Shown here piece by piece: positions 1 to 8,732 of a DNA stretch of 43,840 bases. The notes under the pieces were generated by a model that worked only from the letters and a program-made list of their open reading frames with translations, was not told the DNA's origin and did no database searches. Both the position numbers and the translations under genes were made by a program. The stretch's first letter is position 1; the number at the start of each line of letters is the position of its first letter. Source of the DNA: Candidatus Woesearchaeota archaeon (GTDB lineage Archaea > Nanobdellota > Nanobdellia > Woesearchaeales > DSVV01). The stretch covers positions 1 to 43,840 of the forward strand of contig JAGVYH010000005.1 of assembly GCA_018303325.1 (NCBI GenBank). Direction: 5' to 3'.

Positions 1-28
1 CATTAATTTTTCCGCGTGGACGAGCCAT
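1..28 (-). CDS. 5' end of an unidentified gene (partial)
   Basis: A minus-strand reading frame starts with ATG at 28-26 and runs off the window edge after nine codons (MARPRGKIN). A strong Shine-Dalgarno sequence (GAGGTGA) lies seven bases upstream of the ATG, which is why I believe the start. The basic N-terminus would suit a nucleic-acid-binding or ribosomal protein, but nine residues do not identify a family. It is divergent from the lipoprotein gene at 224, with about 195 bp between them. Confidence 0.5.
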
Positions 29-223
29 AATAAATCACCTCGGTAAGAATTAATGTAAGAACTAATATATTAAAGTATCTATTTTAGTACAGTGCCGTTG
101 ACAATAACAATGTAAATTATCCACTCATAAGTAGTCAAAAAACGAAAGATTTATTAATCTGTTCTGCCCATTTTATTACACATAAATGATTGTTCGAAAC
201 TCAATTATGTTTGTACACACAAA

Positions 224-2089
224 ATGACTTACTTAACCAAAATAATCTATAATTTAGCTGGCTTTTTAACAGCTGTTGCTCTATCCTGCTCTGCCCCTAT
301 GCAAAATACTGCTATACAAAATATTGCTCACCCTGATGCTCAGCCAGAAATTCCAAGAAGGCAAGCGCATGAAACACATCAACCTCCACGACAGCCAGAA
401 AGCGCTGACGGAGAGCAAAGGCCTTGGTATGAAGTGGGATTCATTCCGACCTTTGAAAGTTTGGTTGAAAAAGAATTCAGAAAACATGGGCCATGGGTTA
501 CAGAATTTATACAGGGAGATTATTCTAAACTCAATTCTGAAGAAACCTCTGTAGCAGATAGTCCAGCAAATAGTTCAGCAGAGAAAATGGACAATTCTGT
601 CAGAGACAAGCCAGTTACTTTAGAAATGATGCCCAGTTTACAGAGTTTATCAGTAGGAATAACCAAAATTCATGAGTCAAGTGCAGGAACTGTAGCATCT
701 TTTGATCCTGAAAGAGTGGTTTTTTCTTTTACAAAAGGAGTAGACAGAAAATTATTGCTTGGTACTACTGACCACGAATTATGGCATATTGTCTATGATT
801 TTAGAAATAAAGGAATATTTGGCGGTCCAACATTAGAAGAAATAGCTGAATATGCAGCCTCTAGAAAAAACAGAGATGATATGAAACTATTACGAGAACA
901 AACAGATTTTATTTTTGATTATGAAAACACCTTTGGCGAATATGGACAAATTTTGGCTTATTTTGACCTTACCAACGAAATTTATGATGACCTCAGAAAT
1001 ATATTAAGTACAGATCTTTCCAAAACCAGAATAGATAAGAAAATGTTAAAAGATTTTGAGAAAAGAAAGCAGGATATCCAAACAAAATGGAGAGAATATG
1101 CAAACAAAGCCATACCACTTAAGAAAAATAATGATGATATTTGGAGTGAACCAGACCTTGAGAAAAAAAAGAAATTGTTAGCGAAATTCAAGAAGAGGTT
1201 AGACAGAGACGGAAAACGAATAATAGAATATGCTATTGAAATAAATGATATGTACCTTATGTTAGACCGAAAATATACTATTCTTGGATGTATTGGTGCA
1301 TCACAAAGATTGGCTGCGCTAGACCAACGAGAAAAAGAAGAGGAAGAAAGAAAACGAGATCAAAGCGAAGAACAAAACGAAAAACAAAGCAGGCAGAATG
1401 TTGGACAGACAGAGCAAAATGGAAGGCAGAAAGCACAAAGTGAAACACAAGGAGAACAACCCCAAGAACAAAGAAAACAAGATGATAATCAAAGAAAACA
1501 AGACGCGGAAAAAAGAAAGGAAGATAATACTAAAAAAAGAATATTATTTGAAGAAAAAACAAGATTATGTTCTGTTCTTTACCCAGATATAACAGATGCT
1601 TATTTTGACAAAACAAAACCAAAAAAGAATGATTTCGCTGAAATACAGTTTGAATCAAGTTTAAACCTAAGTTTAATAACTTCTAATATGAAATCGCAGA
1701 GGATATATGAAAGTTTTAACAGTCCAGACGAGATTATGGCAAGAATAGTTTATGCAACATGTAGTCTGCATTATGGTTCTGTAACAAATCAAGCATACAC
1801 ACCTAATGAAGAAGATCTTGCATTTTTAGAAAGATTTACTTATAAAGGTACACCAATATTTGGCAAGTGCATTGATAAATACAGATTAGGCAGGCAAATG
1901 ATTAGCGACGGGACACCGCAGGAAGAAGTTACAACCAATTTAAGATATGCAACTGAATCCACTTACAAAGGTGTAACACATTTATGGTCAGATAATGGGT
2001 TCAGACTAATTGGTAAGATACCCGACGTAAATTTAGAAAAGGTATTCAAGCTGAGAGAAGAACAAATGAGGCGAAGGCAAAAGAAATAA
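224..2089 (+). CDS. Putative HExxH metalloprotease-like lipoprotein
   Basis: A 621-aa protein of no family I can name. Residues 1-22 look like a signal peptide ending in ALSC, a near-lipobox, so it is probably exported and lipid-anchored. Residues 184-188 read HELWH, an HExxH zinc-protease motif, followed by acidic residues (E205, E206, E209) that could supply the third metal ligand of a gluzincin-type site. Residues of about 365-450 are a charged Q/E/K/R-rich stretch, probably a coiled coil or disordered linker. The C-terminal 170 residues form another globular part with a few cysteines. A TTTGTACAC stretch just before the ATG and no clear ribosome binding site suggest a leaderless or weakly led mRNA. 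The protease call rests only on HExxH plus export and could be wrong. Confidence 0.6.
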   Translation: MTYLTKIIYNLAGFLTAVALSCSAPMQNTAIQNIAHPDAQPEIPRRQAHETHQPPRQPESADGEQRPWYEVGFIPTFESLVEKEFRKHGPWVTEFIQGDYSKLNSEETSVADSPANSSAEKMDNSVRDKPVTLEMMPSLQSLSVGITKIHESSAGTVASFDPERVVFSFTKGVDRKLLLGTTDHELWHIVYDFRNKGIFGGPTLEEIAEYAASRKNRDDMKLLREQTDFIFDYENTFGEYGQILAYFDLTNEIYDDLRNILSTDLSKTRIDKKMLKDFEKRKQDIQTKWREYANKAIPLKKNNDDIWSEPDLEKKKKLLAKFKKRLDRDGKRIIEYAIEINDMYLMLDRKYTILGCIGASQRLAALDQREKEEEERKRDQSEEQNEKQSRQNVGQTEQNGRQKAQSETQGEQPQEQRKQDDNQRKQDAEKRKEDNTKKRILFEEKTRLCSVLYPDITDAYFDKTKPKKNDFAEIQFESSLNLSLITSNMKSQRIYESFNSPDEIMARIVYATCSLHYGSVTNQAYTPNEEDLAFLERFTYKGTPIFGKCIDKYRLGRQMISDGTPQEEVTTNLRYATESTYKGVTHLWSDNGFRLIGKIPDVNLEKVFKLREEQMRRRQKK

Positions 2090-2150
2090 TATTGCTAAAT
2101 AAGAAAAATGTCTTTGTTCAGCTGATTTTTTGTTTCTCAATTTCTTTTCA

Positions 2151-2296
2151 CGTTCCCAACACGTTTGTGGGACGCAGTCCCCCGTTTCATGAAACATTTT
2201 AAGTTTTTTAAAGTCGTCGTCTTAGAAAAATTAATTAGATTATAGAATAAAACTAAAAATAATCATAGGACGGGTGGCTGCGCCCAGGAACTAAAC
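2151..2296. repeat. Interspersed palindromic element, copy E1
   Basis: Left arm near 2162-2191 (GTTTGTGGGACGCAGTCC then CCGTTTCATGA) pairs imperfectly with the right arm near 2262-2291 (ATAGGACGGGTGGCTGCG then CCCAGGAAC). The AT-rich centre has no inner tandem repeats. It sits between the convergent genes ending at 2089 and 2309, so it may also serve as a bidirectional terminator. Six further copies are listed separately. Confidence 0.7.
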
Positions 2297-2308
2297 GAAA
2301 AAATATAA

Positions 2309-2599
2309 TCACTTCTTCTGCTTTCCTTTGATATAAACCCTAAAATTATCGTCGCTGGTTACTTCGATGTGGTCTAGGTTATTAATCACCAAATCATTGC
2401 CGCCGAGAAGATAAGAAACGTTTAATTCAGTTATGTCGACTCTGTCTATTAATGGAAAATCAATTATCTGTTTTGGCGCCTGCCCTGATTTGTGTGGATC
2501 ATTCATGTCAAACAGGCTGATAAAAAGAGGATGTTTTGTATCATTCTCATCCAACCTTTTTTTTCTTCCAATAATTACGCTTTTGGTTTTGTATTTCAT
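2309..2599 (-). CDS. Hypothetical protein, 96 aa
   Basis: A short minus-strand gene of no recognised family. The protein starts MKYKTKSVIIGRKKRL and is mixed charged/hydrophobic with alternating beta-strand-like stretches toward the C-terminus (around LNVSYLLGGNDLVI and NFRVYIKG). There is no signal peptide or cysteine motif. An in-frame stop about 12 codons upstream fixes the start at 2599. It lies 107 bp from the next minus-strand gene (2707-3336) and could be co-transcribed with it. Confidence 0.55.
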   Translation of the reverse strand: MKYKTKSVIIGRKKRLDENDTKHPLFISLFDMNDPHKSGQAPKQIIDFPLIDRVDITELNVSYLLGGNDLVINNLDHIEVTSDDNFRVYIKGKQKK

Positions 2600-2706
2600 A
2601 TTATCAATCTGTAAACTATTAGAATTTATAAATTTAATGAAAAGAAAAACAGTTAACAGACCAATAATGAGGTATACTCTTGTTAGTTGGTAGCGAACGA
2701 ACTAAT

Positions 2707-3336
2707 TCACATATCTGGATGCGGGGGTTGATAATCCCATTTGCCTTTTCCAATACTTTTTCTTAATATTATTGTTTCACTTTGACCCCAATCTTCTGGA
2801 TTTATCCTGGATGTTAATGTATCAAAAATATAAGCTCCATGCGCTCTTCTTGTATCTTTCTCTTCCAATTTCTGACGAAAAAGTTGTTTAAAGTCCTCAG
2901 GATAACCTAACAGATGTTCCCTCATCTGTACATATGACTTATTGCCCTTTATTGTCAATGTTTGTGTAAATAATGCAGGAAATGCTTCTTTCAATAATCC
3001 TAACATATGGCCAAAAAATTGTACTTCTTCAGATGACCCGTAGACTCTTTTACCAATAACCTCTGTAATACCATAATTTCTGTTGAGGTCAATTGTTGTT
3101 ATCACATCATCAAGCGTACAATTCATATTTCCATTTAAATTAGAAGTAAAATGTATTAAAGTAAAGTAAGGTTGAGCATCTTCATTCAACCCACGAAAAG
3201 AAATCTCAAAGTGATTTTTCTCATGATCATATCCTTTAATATCTCTATTTTGAATTTTAAAATAGCCTTCTATGTCTGTACCTTTGCCAACTGCATACCC
3301 TTTCAACATAAGAGTTATAGTTCGATAAGCTCCCAT
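2707..3336 (-). CDS. Hypothetical protein, 209 aa
   Basis: I do not recognise this family. The first 110 residues look beta-rich (ITLMLKGYAVGKGTDIEGYF, HFEISFRGLNED), and the C-terminal half looks more helical, ending in a proline-rich tail (WDYQPPHPDM). There is no signal peptide, membrane segment or metal motif. It is divergent from psmB with about 257 bp between them, so the AT-rich region with a TATA-like stretch at 3401-3412 may hold both promoters. Confidence 0.6.
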   Translation of the reverse strand: MGAYRTITLMLKGYAVGKGTDIEGYFKIQNRDIKGYDHEKNHFEISFRGLNEDAQPYFTLIHFTSNLNGNMNCTLDDVITTIDLNRNYGITEVIGKRVYGSSEEVQFFGHMLGLLKEAFPALFTQTLTIKGNKSYVQMREHLLGYPEDFKQLFRQKLEEKDTRRAHGAYIFDTLTSRINPEDWGQSETIILRKSIGKGKWDYQPPHPDM

Positions 3337-3400
3337 AAATTAGCAGGAAATAAAACACCCTTTTTATAAATTACGCAATGAGCCAAAATCAAAACAAAAC

Positions 3401-3412
3401 ATTTATATATTT
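3401..3412 (+). promoter_or_regulatory. TATA-like box in the psmB / 3336 divergent region
   Basis: ATTTATATATTT lies in the 257-bp region between the divergent genes. It is a good archaeal TATA candidate but is about 180 bp from the psmB ATG, which would imply a long leader. psmB itself has a GGTG ribosome binding site seven to ten bases before its ATG. No experimental start site is implied. Confidence 0.35.
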
Positions 3413-3593
3413 GAACTTAATCTCAAGCAGTATTAGATGATTTCTATAAAAAGTCTAAGAGGGATAGAGATATCAAAAAATCAGAAAAAATCAGAATTAC
3501 TAATTAACATACACATTAAAGAGATTACCTAATCAACAATCAAGTTTAGTAAAGATTAGCAAAAACCTAACAAAAAACAAAAAAGGTGTAAAC

Positions 3594-4232
3594 ATGGAAG
3601 AAACACATTATCTAAAAGGAACTACAACAATCGGTGTAGTATGTAAAGACGGCATTGTTCTCGGCGCTGATATGAGGGCAACAGCAGGCAATCTTATAGT
3701 TAACAAGGAAACAGACAAGATCAGTGAAATTACAAATAATATTGTCGTAACACTTGCTGGCACTGTAAGCGATGCTCAACTTTTATGCAAGTATCTTAAA
3801 GCTGAATTAAATTTAATGAAGATAAGAAACCAGCATGAAGCAACTGTAAAAGAAGCAGCAAACCTTTTATCAGGATATGTATACGGAAACATAAGAAGAA
3901 TGTCTATGATCCCTGGTGTAAGCCACTTCTTGATGGGCGGTAAAGACAATTCAGGTTTTTATTTATTTGATATTTTTGCAGACGGAAGTTTGACAGAGGA
4001 AAAGAAATATGTCACAAGCGGCTCAGGCAGTGTTTTTGCTTTAGGTGTTTTGGAAACAATGTTCAGGGAGAATATGAGCACTGACGAAGGCGTCGACTTA
4101 GTATTAAAAGGACTTAATGCAGCGCTTGAAAGAGATACGTACACGGGAAATGGTGTAAATATAGTAACAATCACAAAGAAAGGAGTAAAAAGAGAAGTGC
4201 ATAAATTAGTAAATCCAAGAGTTACACTGTAG
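3594..4232 (+). CDS. psmB: Proteasome beta subunit
   Basis: The catalytic subunit of the archaeal 20S proteasome, an N-terminal-nucleophile threonine protease in the cytoplasm that degrades proteins fed by AAA unfoldases such as PAN. A nine-residue propeptide (MEETHYLKG) precedes the mature Thr (T10). Counting from it, Asp17 and Lys33 fall exactly where the active site needs them (ADMRATAG, NKETDK), and the GSGS motif comes later. The length of 212 aa is normal for archaeal beta subunits. It starts at ATG 3594 behind a GGTG ribosome binding site. It is a single gene; a strong hairpin terminator follows at 4372-4407. The alpha subunit is not in this window. Confidence 0.97.
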   Translation: MEETHYLKGTTTIGVVCKDGIVLGADMRATAGNLIVNKETDKISEITNNIVVTLAGTVSDAQLLCKYLKAELNLMKIRNQHEATVKEAANLLSGYVYGNIRRMSMIPGVSHFLMGGKDNSGFYLFDIFADGSLTEEKKYVTSGSGSVFALGVLETMFRENMSTDEGVDLVLKGLNAALERDTYTGNGVNIVTITKKGVKREVHKLVNPRVTL

Positions 4233-4371
4233 GATTACAAAATTCATTTCAATGTTTTGTAATATGTATTTTAAATTTAATTTGTAAGGATAATTTTCTG
4301 AGTATCATAAACCTAAATTTATGGGATAAGGAGACTATATACTAACAATCCTTTATTTTCGAATAAGAAAT

Positions 4372-4407
4372 AAAAAACCCATTCACAGCAAAGCTGTGGG
4401 GTTTTTT
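4372..4407 (+). terminator. Hairpin terminator after psmB
   Basis: A perfect palindrome: AAAAAACCC and CACAGC pair with GCTGTG and GGGTTTTTT around small unpaired bases. The A/T ends make it symmetrical, so it could act on both strands. It starts 140 bp after the psmB stop. Confidence 0.65.
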
Positions 4408-4411
4408 AAGC

Positions 4412-4466
4412 CTCAAATTGGGTATTGACATCGTAGCAGAGCTACGGGGTTTGAACCCAATTTGAG
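4412..4466. repeat. Second nested hairpin downstream of psmB
   Basis: CTCAAATTGGGT (4412-4423) is fully complementary to ACCCAATTTGAG (4455-4466). Inside it, CGTAGC (4432-4437) pairs with GCTACG (4441-4446). It follows the psmB terminator by only four bases and precedes the aCPSF1 gene. It could be a second terminator, an RNA leader structure of the downstream gene, or a small repeat element. Confidence 0.6.
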
Positions 4467-4536
4467 CAATCAAGGATATTCGTATACAATTATTGTTAAA
4501 AAAGATTAGAATCAAAAAAATGAATCGAGGTCAAAA

Positions 4537-6435
4537 ATGAGCAATATAATAAAAGAAATTTTAAAACATCTGCCGGAAGACAAAATATGTGATGTTGTTT
4601 TCGAGGGCGCAAATATTGTTTTATATACAAAAGACAGAGAATTTCTGTTTGACAATGGTTATGTAATTAAAGAAGTAGTAGATATATTCAAAAAAAGGAT
4701 TGAATTAAGGCCAGATCCTTCTATCACAGTTCCGCATGAGAATGCTGAAAAAATTATCAAAACAATCATCCCTGAAGAAGCAGGCGTAACACAGATTCTG
4801 TTTGATAAAGACAGAAGCAGGGTAATTATTGAAGCAGAAAAACCTGGTTTGGCAATAGGAAAACAAGGCAGTTTGCTGAGAGATATTAAAATGCAGACGT
4901 TTTGGGTGCCACATATAAGAAGAAGCCCGCCAATAAGATCAAAATTACTTGAGAATATAAGAAGTGTTCTCTATCAAAAATCAGAATACAGAAGAAAATT
5001 TCTTGATAAAGTAGGGCACAGAATATATGATGGCTGGATAAGAGAAAAGAAACATGAATGGGTAAGAGTAACATATCTTGGCTCTGGAAGGCACGTCGGA
5101 AGAAGCTGTATATTCTTACAGACACCTGAATCAAGGGTATTATTAGATTGCGGTGTTGATGTTGCTGCAAATGATCAAGAAGCATATCCATTTTTGGATG
5201 CACCTGAGTTTGACATTCAGCAGCTTGATGCAGTTATTCTCAGCCACGCGCATCTTGATCACTGCGGACTAATCCCTTATCTTTACAAATTTGGGTATAA
5301 AGGGCCTGTTTATTGCACAGCTCCGACAAGAGATGTTGCTGCACTTCTGACATTAGATTTCATAAAAATCATGAAGTCTGACGGAAGAGATCCTATTTAT
5401 GAAACTGATGACGTCAAAGAAATGGTCATGCATACTATCCCTTTGGGTTATGAAGAGGTTACTGATGTCACACCCGACGTTAGAATAACTTTGTATAATG
5501 CCGGACATAATTTAGGAAGCTCAATGGTGCATCTACATATTGGAAATGGACTGCATAATATTCTTTACACAGGGGATATGAAATTTGGCAGAACAAATCT
5601 TTTAGACCCTGCAGTCATAGATTTCCCAAGATTAGAAACATTGATGATAGAATCAACTTATGGTGGAAAAGATAATGATCAGCCGCCAAGAGAAGAAGTA
5701 GAAGCAGTATTCGTTACTAAAATCAAGGAAACATTAGAAAGAAGAGGGAGAGTTTTAATCCCTGTTCTTGGTGTAGGCAGAGCGCAGGAAATAATGATGA
5801 TTTTGGAAAGTTTAATCAAAAGGGGAGACTTGGAAAAAATGCCTATTTATATCGACGGAATGGTTTGGGACGTAACTGCTATTCACTCAGCATACCCAGA
5901 ATTCCTTAACAGCAATGTCAGAAAATTAATCTTTCATAAAAATGAAAATCCTTTCTTAAGTGATGTATTTAAAGAAGTTGGATCCCAAAAAGAAAGAATG
6001 CAGATTCTTGAAGAAAAAGGCCCTTGTGTTATACTGGCAACATCAGGTATGATGACGGGCGGCCCATGTGTTGAATATTTTAAGGAACTGGCGCAAAGCA
6101 AAAGGAATACATTGATAATTGTATCTTACCAATCTGAAGGAACTTTAGGAAGAAGATTACAAAGAGGAGACAAGGAGATTATATTCCCTAAAGGCCCAAA
6201 TAAAAGCGAAGTAGTAAATGTCGAAATGGAAATTGTTACACTTGAAGGATTAAGTGGCCACAGCAGCAGGAAACAGTTAATGGCTTTTGTACACAAATGC
6301 GAGCCAAGGCCAAAACGTGTCTTAATAAACCACGGCGAGGTTTCAAGATGCCTTGACTTTGCAAGCTCTATCCACAAAAGCACAGGAATAGAAACATCAT
6401 GCCCAAGAAATCTGGATGCTGTTAGACTGAAGTAG
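4537..6435 (+). CDS. aCPSF1 / FttA, KH and beta-CASP ribonuclease
   Basis: An archaeal cleavage-and-polyadenylation-specificity-factor homologue of 632 aa, the family shown in other archaea to terminate transcription by cutting nascent RNA. Residues 1-145 form the archaeal N-terminal KH-like region (VIIEAEKPGLAIGKQGSLL is the KH GxxG loop). The metallo-beta-lactamase core carries HAHLDH at 237-242, the zinc-binding signature. The beta-CASP part follows (LIPVLGVGRAQEIM; later SGMMTGG and GHSSRKQL). The length matches the family. It starts at ATG 4537 after a purine-rich GAGG-containing stretch. It is a stand-alone gene; the hairpins at 4372-4466 lie just upstream. Confidence 0.95.
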   Translation: MSNIIKEILKHLPEDKICDVVFEGANIVLYTKDREFLFDNGYVIKEVVDIFKKRIELRPDPSITVPHENAEKIIKTIIPEEAGVTQILFDKDRSRVIIEAEKPGLAIGKQGSLLRDIKMQTFWVPHIRRSPPIRSKLLENIRSVLYQKSEYRRKFLDKVGHRIYDGWIREKKHEWVRVTYLGSGRHVGRSCIFLQTPESRVLLDCGVDVAANDQEAYPFLDAPEFDIQQLDAVILSHAHLDHCGLIPYLYKFGYKGPVYCTAPTRDVAALLTLDFIKIMKSDGRDPIYETDDVKEMVMHTIPLGYEEVTDVTPDVRITLYNAGHNLGSSMVHLHIGNGLHNILYTGDMKFGRTNLLDPAVIDFPRLETLMIESTYGGKDNDQPPREEVEAVFVTKIKETLERRGRVLIPVLGVGRAQEIMMILESLIKRGDLEKMPIYIDGMVWDVTAIHSAYPEFLNSNVRKLIFHKNENPFLSDVFKEVGSQKERMQILEEKGPCVILATSGMMTGGPCVEYFKELAQSKRNTLIIVSYQSEGTLGRRLQRGDKEIIFPKGPNKSEVVNVEMEIVTLEGLSGHSSRKQLMAFVHKCEPRPKRVLINHGEVSRCLDFASSIHKSTGIETSCPRNLDAVRLK

Positions 6436-6524
6436 GGATTTGTTGAGGTTCTGTGTTTTTAGAACTTTTATTTTTATTCAGTTCATGGGCGAAGCCATTG
6501 TTCAATAATTTTAAGTTTTTTATT

Positions 6525-6692
6525 TCGTTCCTGGCATGTCCAACTAGTTCACTATGAAAACTAGGTGCTAGGTTCTAGGTGCTGGGTGCTAGTTACGATG
6601 AATTATCGCCGCTAGCACCAGCACCTAGAACCCAGCACCTATTTTTATTTTTTCATGAGACGGTGGCTGCGCCCACAAACGGATTGAGAGCA
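6525..6692. repeat. Interspersed palindromic element, copy E2, with (GGTGCTA)n inner hairpin
   Basis: Outer arms are CGTTCCTGGCATGTCCAAC on the left and TCATGAGACGG, TGGCTGCGCCCAC on the right. The inner stem is built of seven-base units like GGTGCTA/GGTTCTA at 6561-6592, paired with the complementary block at 6612-6641. The 19-base loop (TTACGATGAATTATCGCCG, 6593-6611) is itself partly self-complementary. A further piece of an arm (GTTCATGGGCGAAGCC) lies at 6481-6496. Together with the tRNA fragment at 6749-6766 this explains most of the 424-bp gap after aCPSF1. Confidence 0.75.
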
Positions 6693-6748
6693 GAAAAAAA
6701 GATAAACACTTTTTGGATAAAGAACAACTCTCATAAACAAACATAAAT

Positions 6749-6766
6749 AATGGGGCTGAGGGGATT
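6749..6766 (-). repeat. 18-bp direct repeat of the tRNA-Pro 3' end
   Basis: AATGGGGCTGAGGGGATT at 6749-6766 is repeated exactly at 6858-6875, where it forms the 3' end of the tRNA-Pro gene. The copies are 109 bp apart. Between them is a small hairpin, GTGGAGC pairing with GCTCCAC (around 6810-6838). Such tRNA-3'-end duplications are typical attachment-site scars, though no integrase gene is present. Confidence 0.6.
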
Positions 6767-6859
6767 ACCACGAGCTTTTTGGCAAGCAAAAACCTCGGAA
6801 AATACCATCGGTGGAGCATTCGCTTCGCTCAGCTCCACTTTCACAAACGAGTATAAAAA

Positions 6860-6935
6860 TGGGGCTGAGGGGATTTGAACCCCCGATCACACACACCCCA
6901 AGCGTGTATCATAATCCAAGCTAGACCACAGCCCC
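6860..6935 (-). tRNA. tRNA-Pro (GGG anticodon)
   Basis: A 76-nt minus-strand gene. The acceptor stem GGGGCTG pairs with CAGCCCC and the discriminator is A. The D arm has the Pro-type GGTCTAGCTTGG start. The anticodon stem CACGC pairs with GTGTG, and the loop TTGGGGT gives anticodon GGG. The T arm is GGGGG-TTCAAAT-CCCCT. CCA is not encoded and no intron is seen. The last 18 bases, with discriminator and flank, are duplicated at 6749-6766. Confidence 0.95.
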
Positions 6936-7002
6936 GAAACTAACTTAATTTTCTTCAATTTTAGCGAAAACTTTTTAATCTTATAAATATTACTATTATA
7001 CT

Positions 7003-7146
7003 ATGCCGCAGCATGACCAAAAATCATTACAAGGTTTGGAAGATGAAGATAGAAAGATTACTAAATGCCCAGAGTGTGGCAGCAAAGATATCTGCTTTGA
7101 AAATGAGGAAAGATTCTGCAAAAAATGTGGGTATGTTTTTGAGTGA
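7003..7146 (+). CDS. 47-aa zinc-ribbon protein
   Basis: A very short gene. After about 20 charged residues the protein has CPECGSKDICFENEERFCKKCG: two CxxC pairs (C22/C25 and C39/C42) forming a zinc ribbon like the N-terminal ribbon of TFIIB or a free-standing archaeal ribbon. A TATA-like stretch (CTTATAAATAT, about 6979-6989) sits roughly 20-25 bp before the ATG, which fits a leaderless transcript. The next gene is convergent (7224-8720). It may be a small transcription or RNA-polymerase accessory factor; the exact function is unknown. Confidence 0.7.
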   Translation: MPQHDQKSLQGLEDEDRKITKCPECGSKDICFENEERFCKKCGYVFE

Positions 7147-7223
7147 AATTTGTTATCTGAATAAAATTTAATTGTTTTAACTTTATATTTGTAATTTCTT
7201 GATAACTAAAGAATGAAAAATTC

Positions 7224-8720
7224 TCACTTCAAAATACCGTAACCAATCAATCTAAATCTTGTGCCAATTCTTCTGGAAATAGTTATTCTTGAGCCAACCT
7301 CGCAGCAAACAGGCAGTTTGAGCTGGCATTTTATTTTGTTTTTTGAAAGCTCTGTAACAAATCCAACAGTTGCAGCGCTGTTAACATTCAGCATTAATGG
7401 CTCCATCTTTTTTATAGGTTCGACGACAACATCTTCTTTTGCTCCGACAACCCTTTCAAGCAAATGCGTCTCAAGAGTAAGCTCATAATAAACATTAGGA
7501 AGTTTTCCCGGCAGACCAACAATTGCGCCAGTTAATTTGTCAGACTTGACTATAGATGGATCAAGAGAAGTCATCAACGCCATTGAGCCGCCAGGATAAA
7601 TCTTATCCATGGAAATACCACCGCTGATTATTGAAACAATTTTTGTCGTCAAAGGCTTGTAAACCTTTTGGTTTTTCTCCTCGACAACATAACCTGGGCG
7701 AATTTCAATTTCATCACCGACATTAAACACACCCTGTTTAACTGCTCCACCCAAAACACCACCTTTCATTTTGGAAATATCGATGCCTGGTTTGTTCACG
7801 TCAAAGCTTCTTGCAACATACATTGATGGTGTCTTTGTTACATCACGTTGTGGTGTAGGTACCAATTTCTGGATTGCACCAACAATTGCACTTATGTTTA
7901 TGTTATGCTTTGCAGAGATTGGAATAATTGGTGCAAGCTCATAAGGCGTGCCTTTGATGAATTCTTGAATCTGTTTAAAATTTTTGAATGCTTTTTCTTT
8001 ATCGACGAGATCAATCTTATTTTGAAGAATAATTACTTTAGTTATTCCTACAATCTGTAAAGCCATTAAATGCTCTCTTGTCTGTGGCTGCGGGCATTGT
8101 TCATTTGCAGCAACAAGCAATAATGCGCCGTCCATTATAGTTGTTCCAGCCAGCATTGTTGCCATCAAACTTTCATGACCAGGCGCGTCGACAAAGCTGA
8201 CTTTTCTTACAGCAAATGTTTCACCGCTGCATTCACAATTTTTAGTTAACAAATATTTGGAGCACTTAACGCATTTTCTGAATATTGCATCAGCATAACC
8301 TAAACGTATAGTAATGCCTCGTTTTATTTCTTCAGAATGTGTATCTGTCCATTTGCCTGTTAATCTTTCTGTCAAAGTTGTTTTACCATGATCAACATGA
8401 CCTATCAGACCAATATTAATTTCTGGCTGAGAATTTTCTATCTCATTAGAATGTTTAAGGTCTATTTCTTTATTCTCTGTACCTTTTTTTTCTTTGTTAT
8501 ACTCTTGTTCTTTTTTTTCAGATTCTTTTATTTCTGTTGTCTCTTTATGTTTGACGTCTTTTATTTCTTTGTTTTTATTCTCTTTATTCTCAATATTTTC
8601 AACATTATCAGCATCTTCAAAAACACCTTCCTGTTTCTGTTTCACTTCTTCTTGTTTCTTAGCGCGTTTTTTAGTAGAAACAGGTGCGTCTGCTTTTTTA
8701 GATGATTTTACTTTTGCCAT
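7224..8720 (-). CDS. Translation initiation factor aIF2 gamma subunit
   Basis: The GTPase subunit of archaeal aIF2, which delivers initiator Met-tRNA to the small ribosomal subunit. The P-loop is GHVDHGKT at 107-114, followed by DAPGHE (G3) and NKID (G4). A four-cysteine zinc knuckle (CVKC...CEC) lies between G1 and G3 as in the family, and domains II-III follow. At 498 aa it is about 85-90 residues longer than usual. The excess is a lysine/glutamate-rich low-complexity N-terminal tail (residues 1-98) with no homology I recognise. Start ATG 8720 lies 12 bp after the rps6e stop, so the two form an operon, a common archaeal arrangement. Confidence 0.96.
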   Translation of the reverse strand: MAKVKSSKKADAPVSTKKRAKKQEEVKQKQEGVFEDADNVENIENKENKNKEIKDVKHKETTEIKESEKKEQEYNKEKKGTENKEIDLKHSNEIENSQPEINIGLIGHVDHGKTTLTERLTGKWTDTHSEEIKRGITIRLGYADAIFRKCVKCSKYLLTKNCECSGETFAVRKVSFVDAPGHESLMATMLAGTTIMDGALLLVAANEQCPQPQTREHLMALQIVGITKVIILQNKIDLVDKEKAFKNFKQIQEFIKGTPYELAPIIPISAKHNINISAIVGAIQKLVPTPQRDVTKTPSMYVARSFDVNKPGIDISKMKGGVLGGAVKQGVFNVGDEIEIRPGYVVEEKNQKVYKPLTTKIVSIISGGISMDKIYPGGSMALMTSLDPSIVKSDKLTGAIVGLPGKLPNVYYELTLETHLLERVVGAKEDVVVEPIKKMEPLMLNVNSAATVGFVTELSKNKIKCQLKLPVCCEVGSRITISRRIGTRFRLIGYGILK

Positions 8721-8732
8721 TTATTTTTTAGT

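Noticed and set aside
1319-1592. Separate small proteins opposite or out of frame with the charged segment of the lipoprotein gene
   Set aside because: They arise from the low-complexity A/G-rich DNA of the coding strand and lack start signals.
6561-6641. Regular GGTGCTA-type repeats could be read as a CRISPR array
   Set aside because: Units are seven bases long, without unique spacers, arranged as an inverted pair with a loop; no cas1/cas2 nearby.
6749-6875. Integrated virus or plasmid at tRNA-Pro
   Set aside because: Only about 90 bp lie between the direct repeats and there is no integrase or phage gene nearby; at most a scar.
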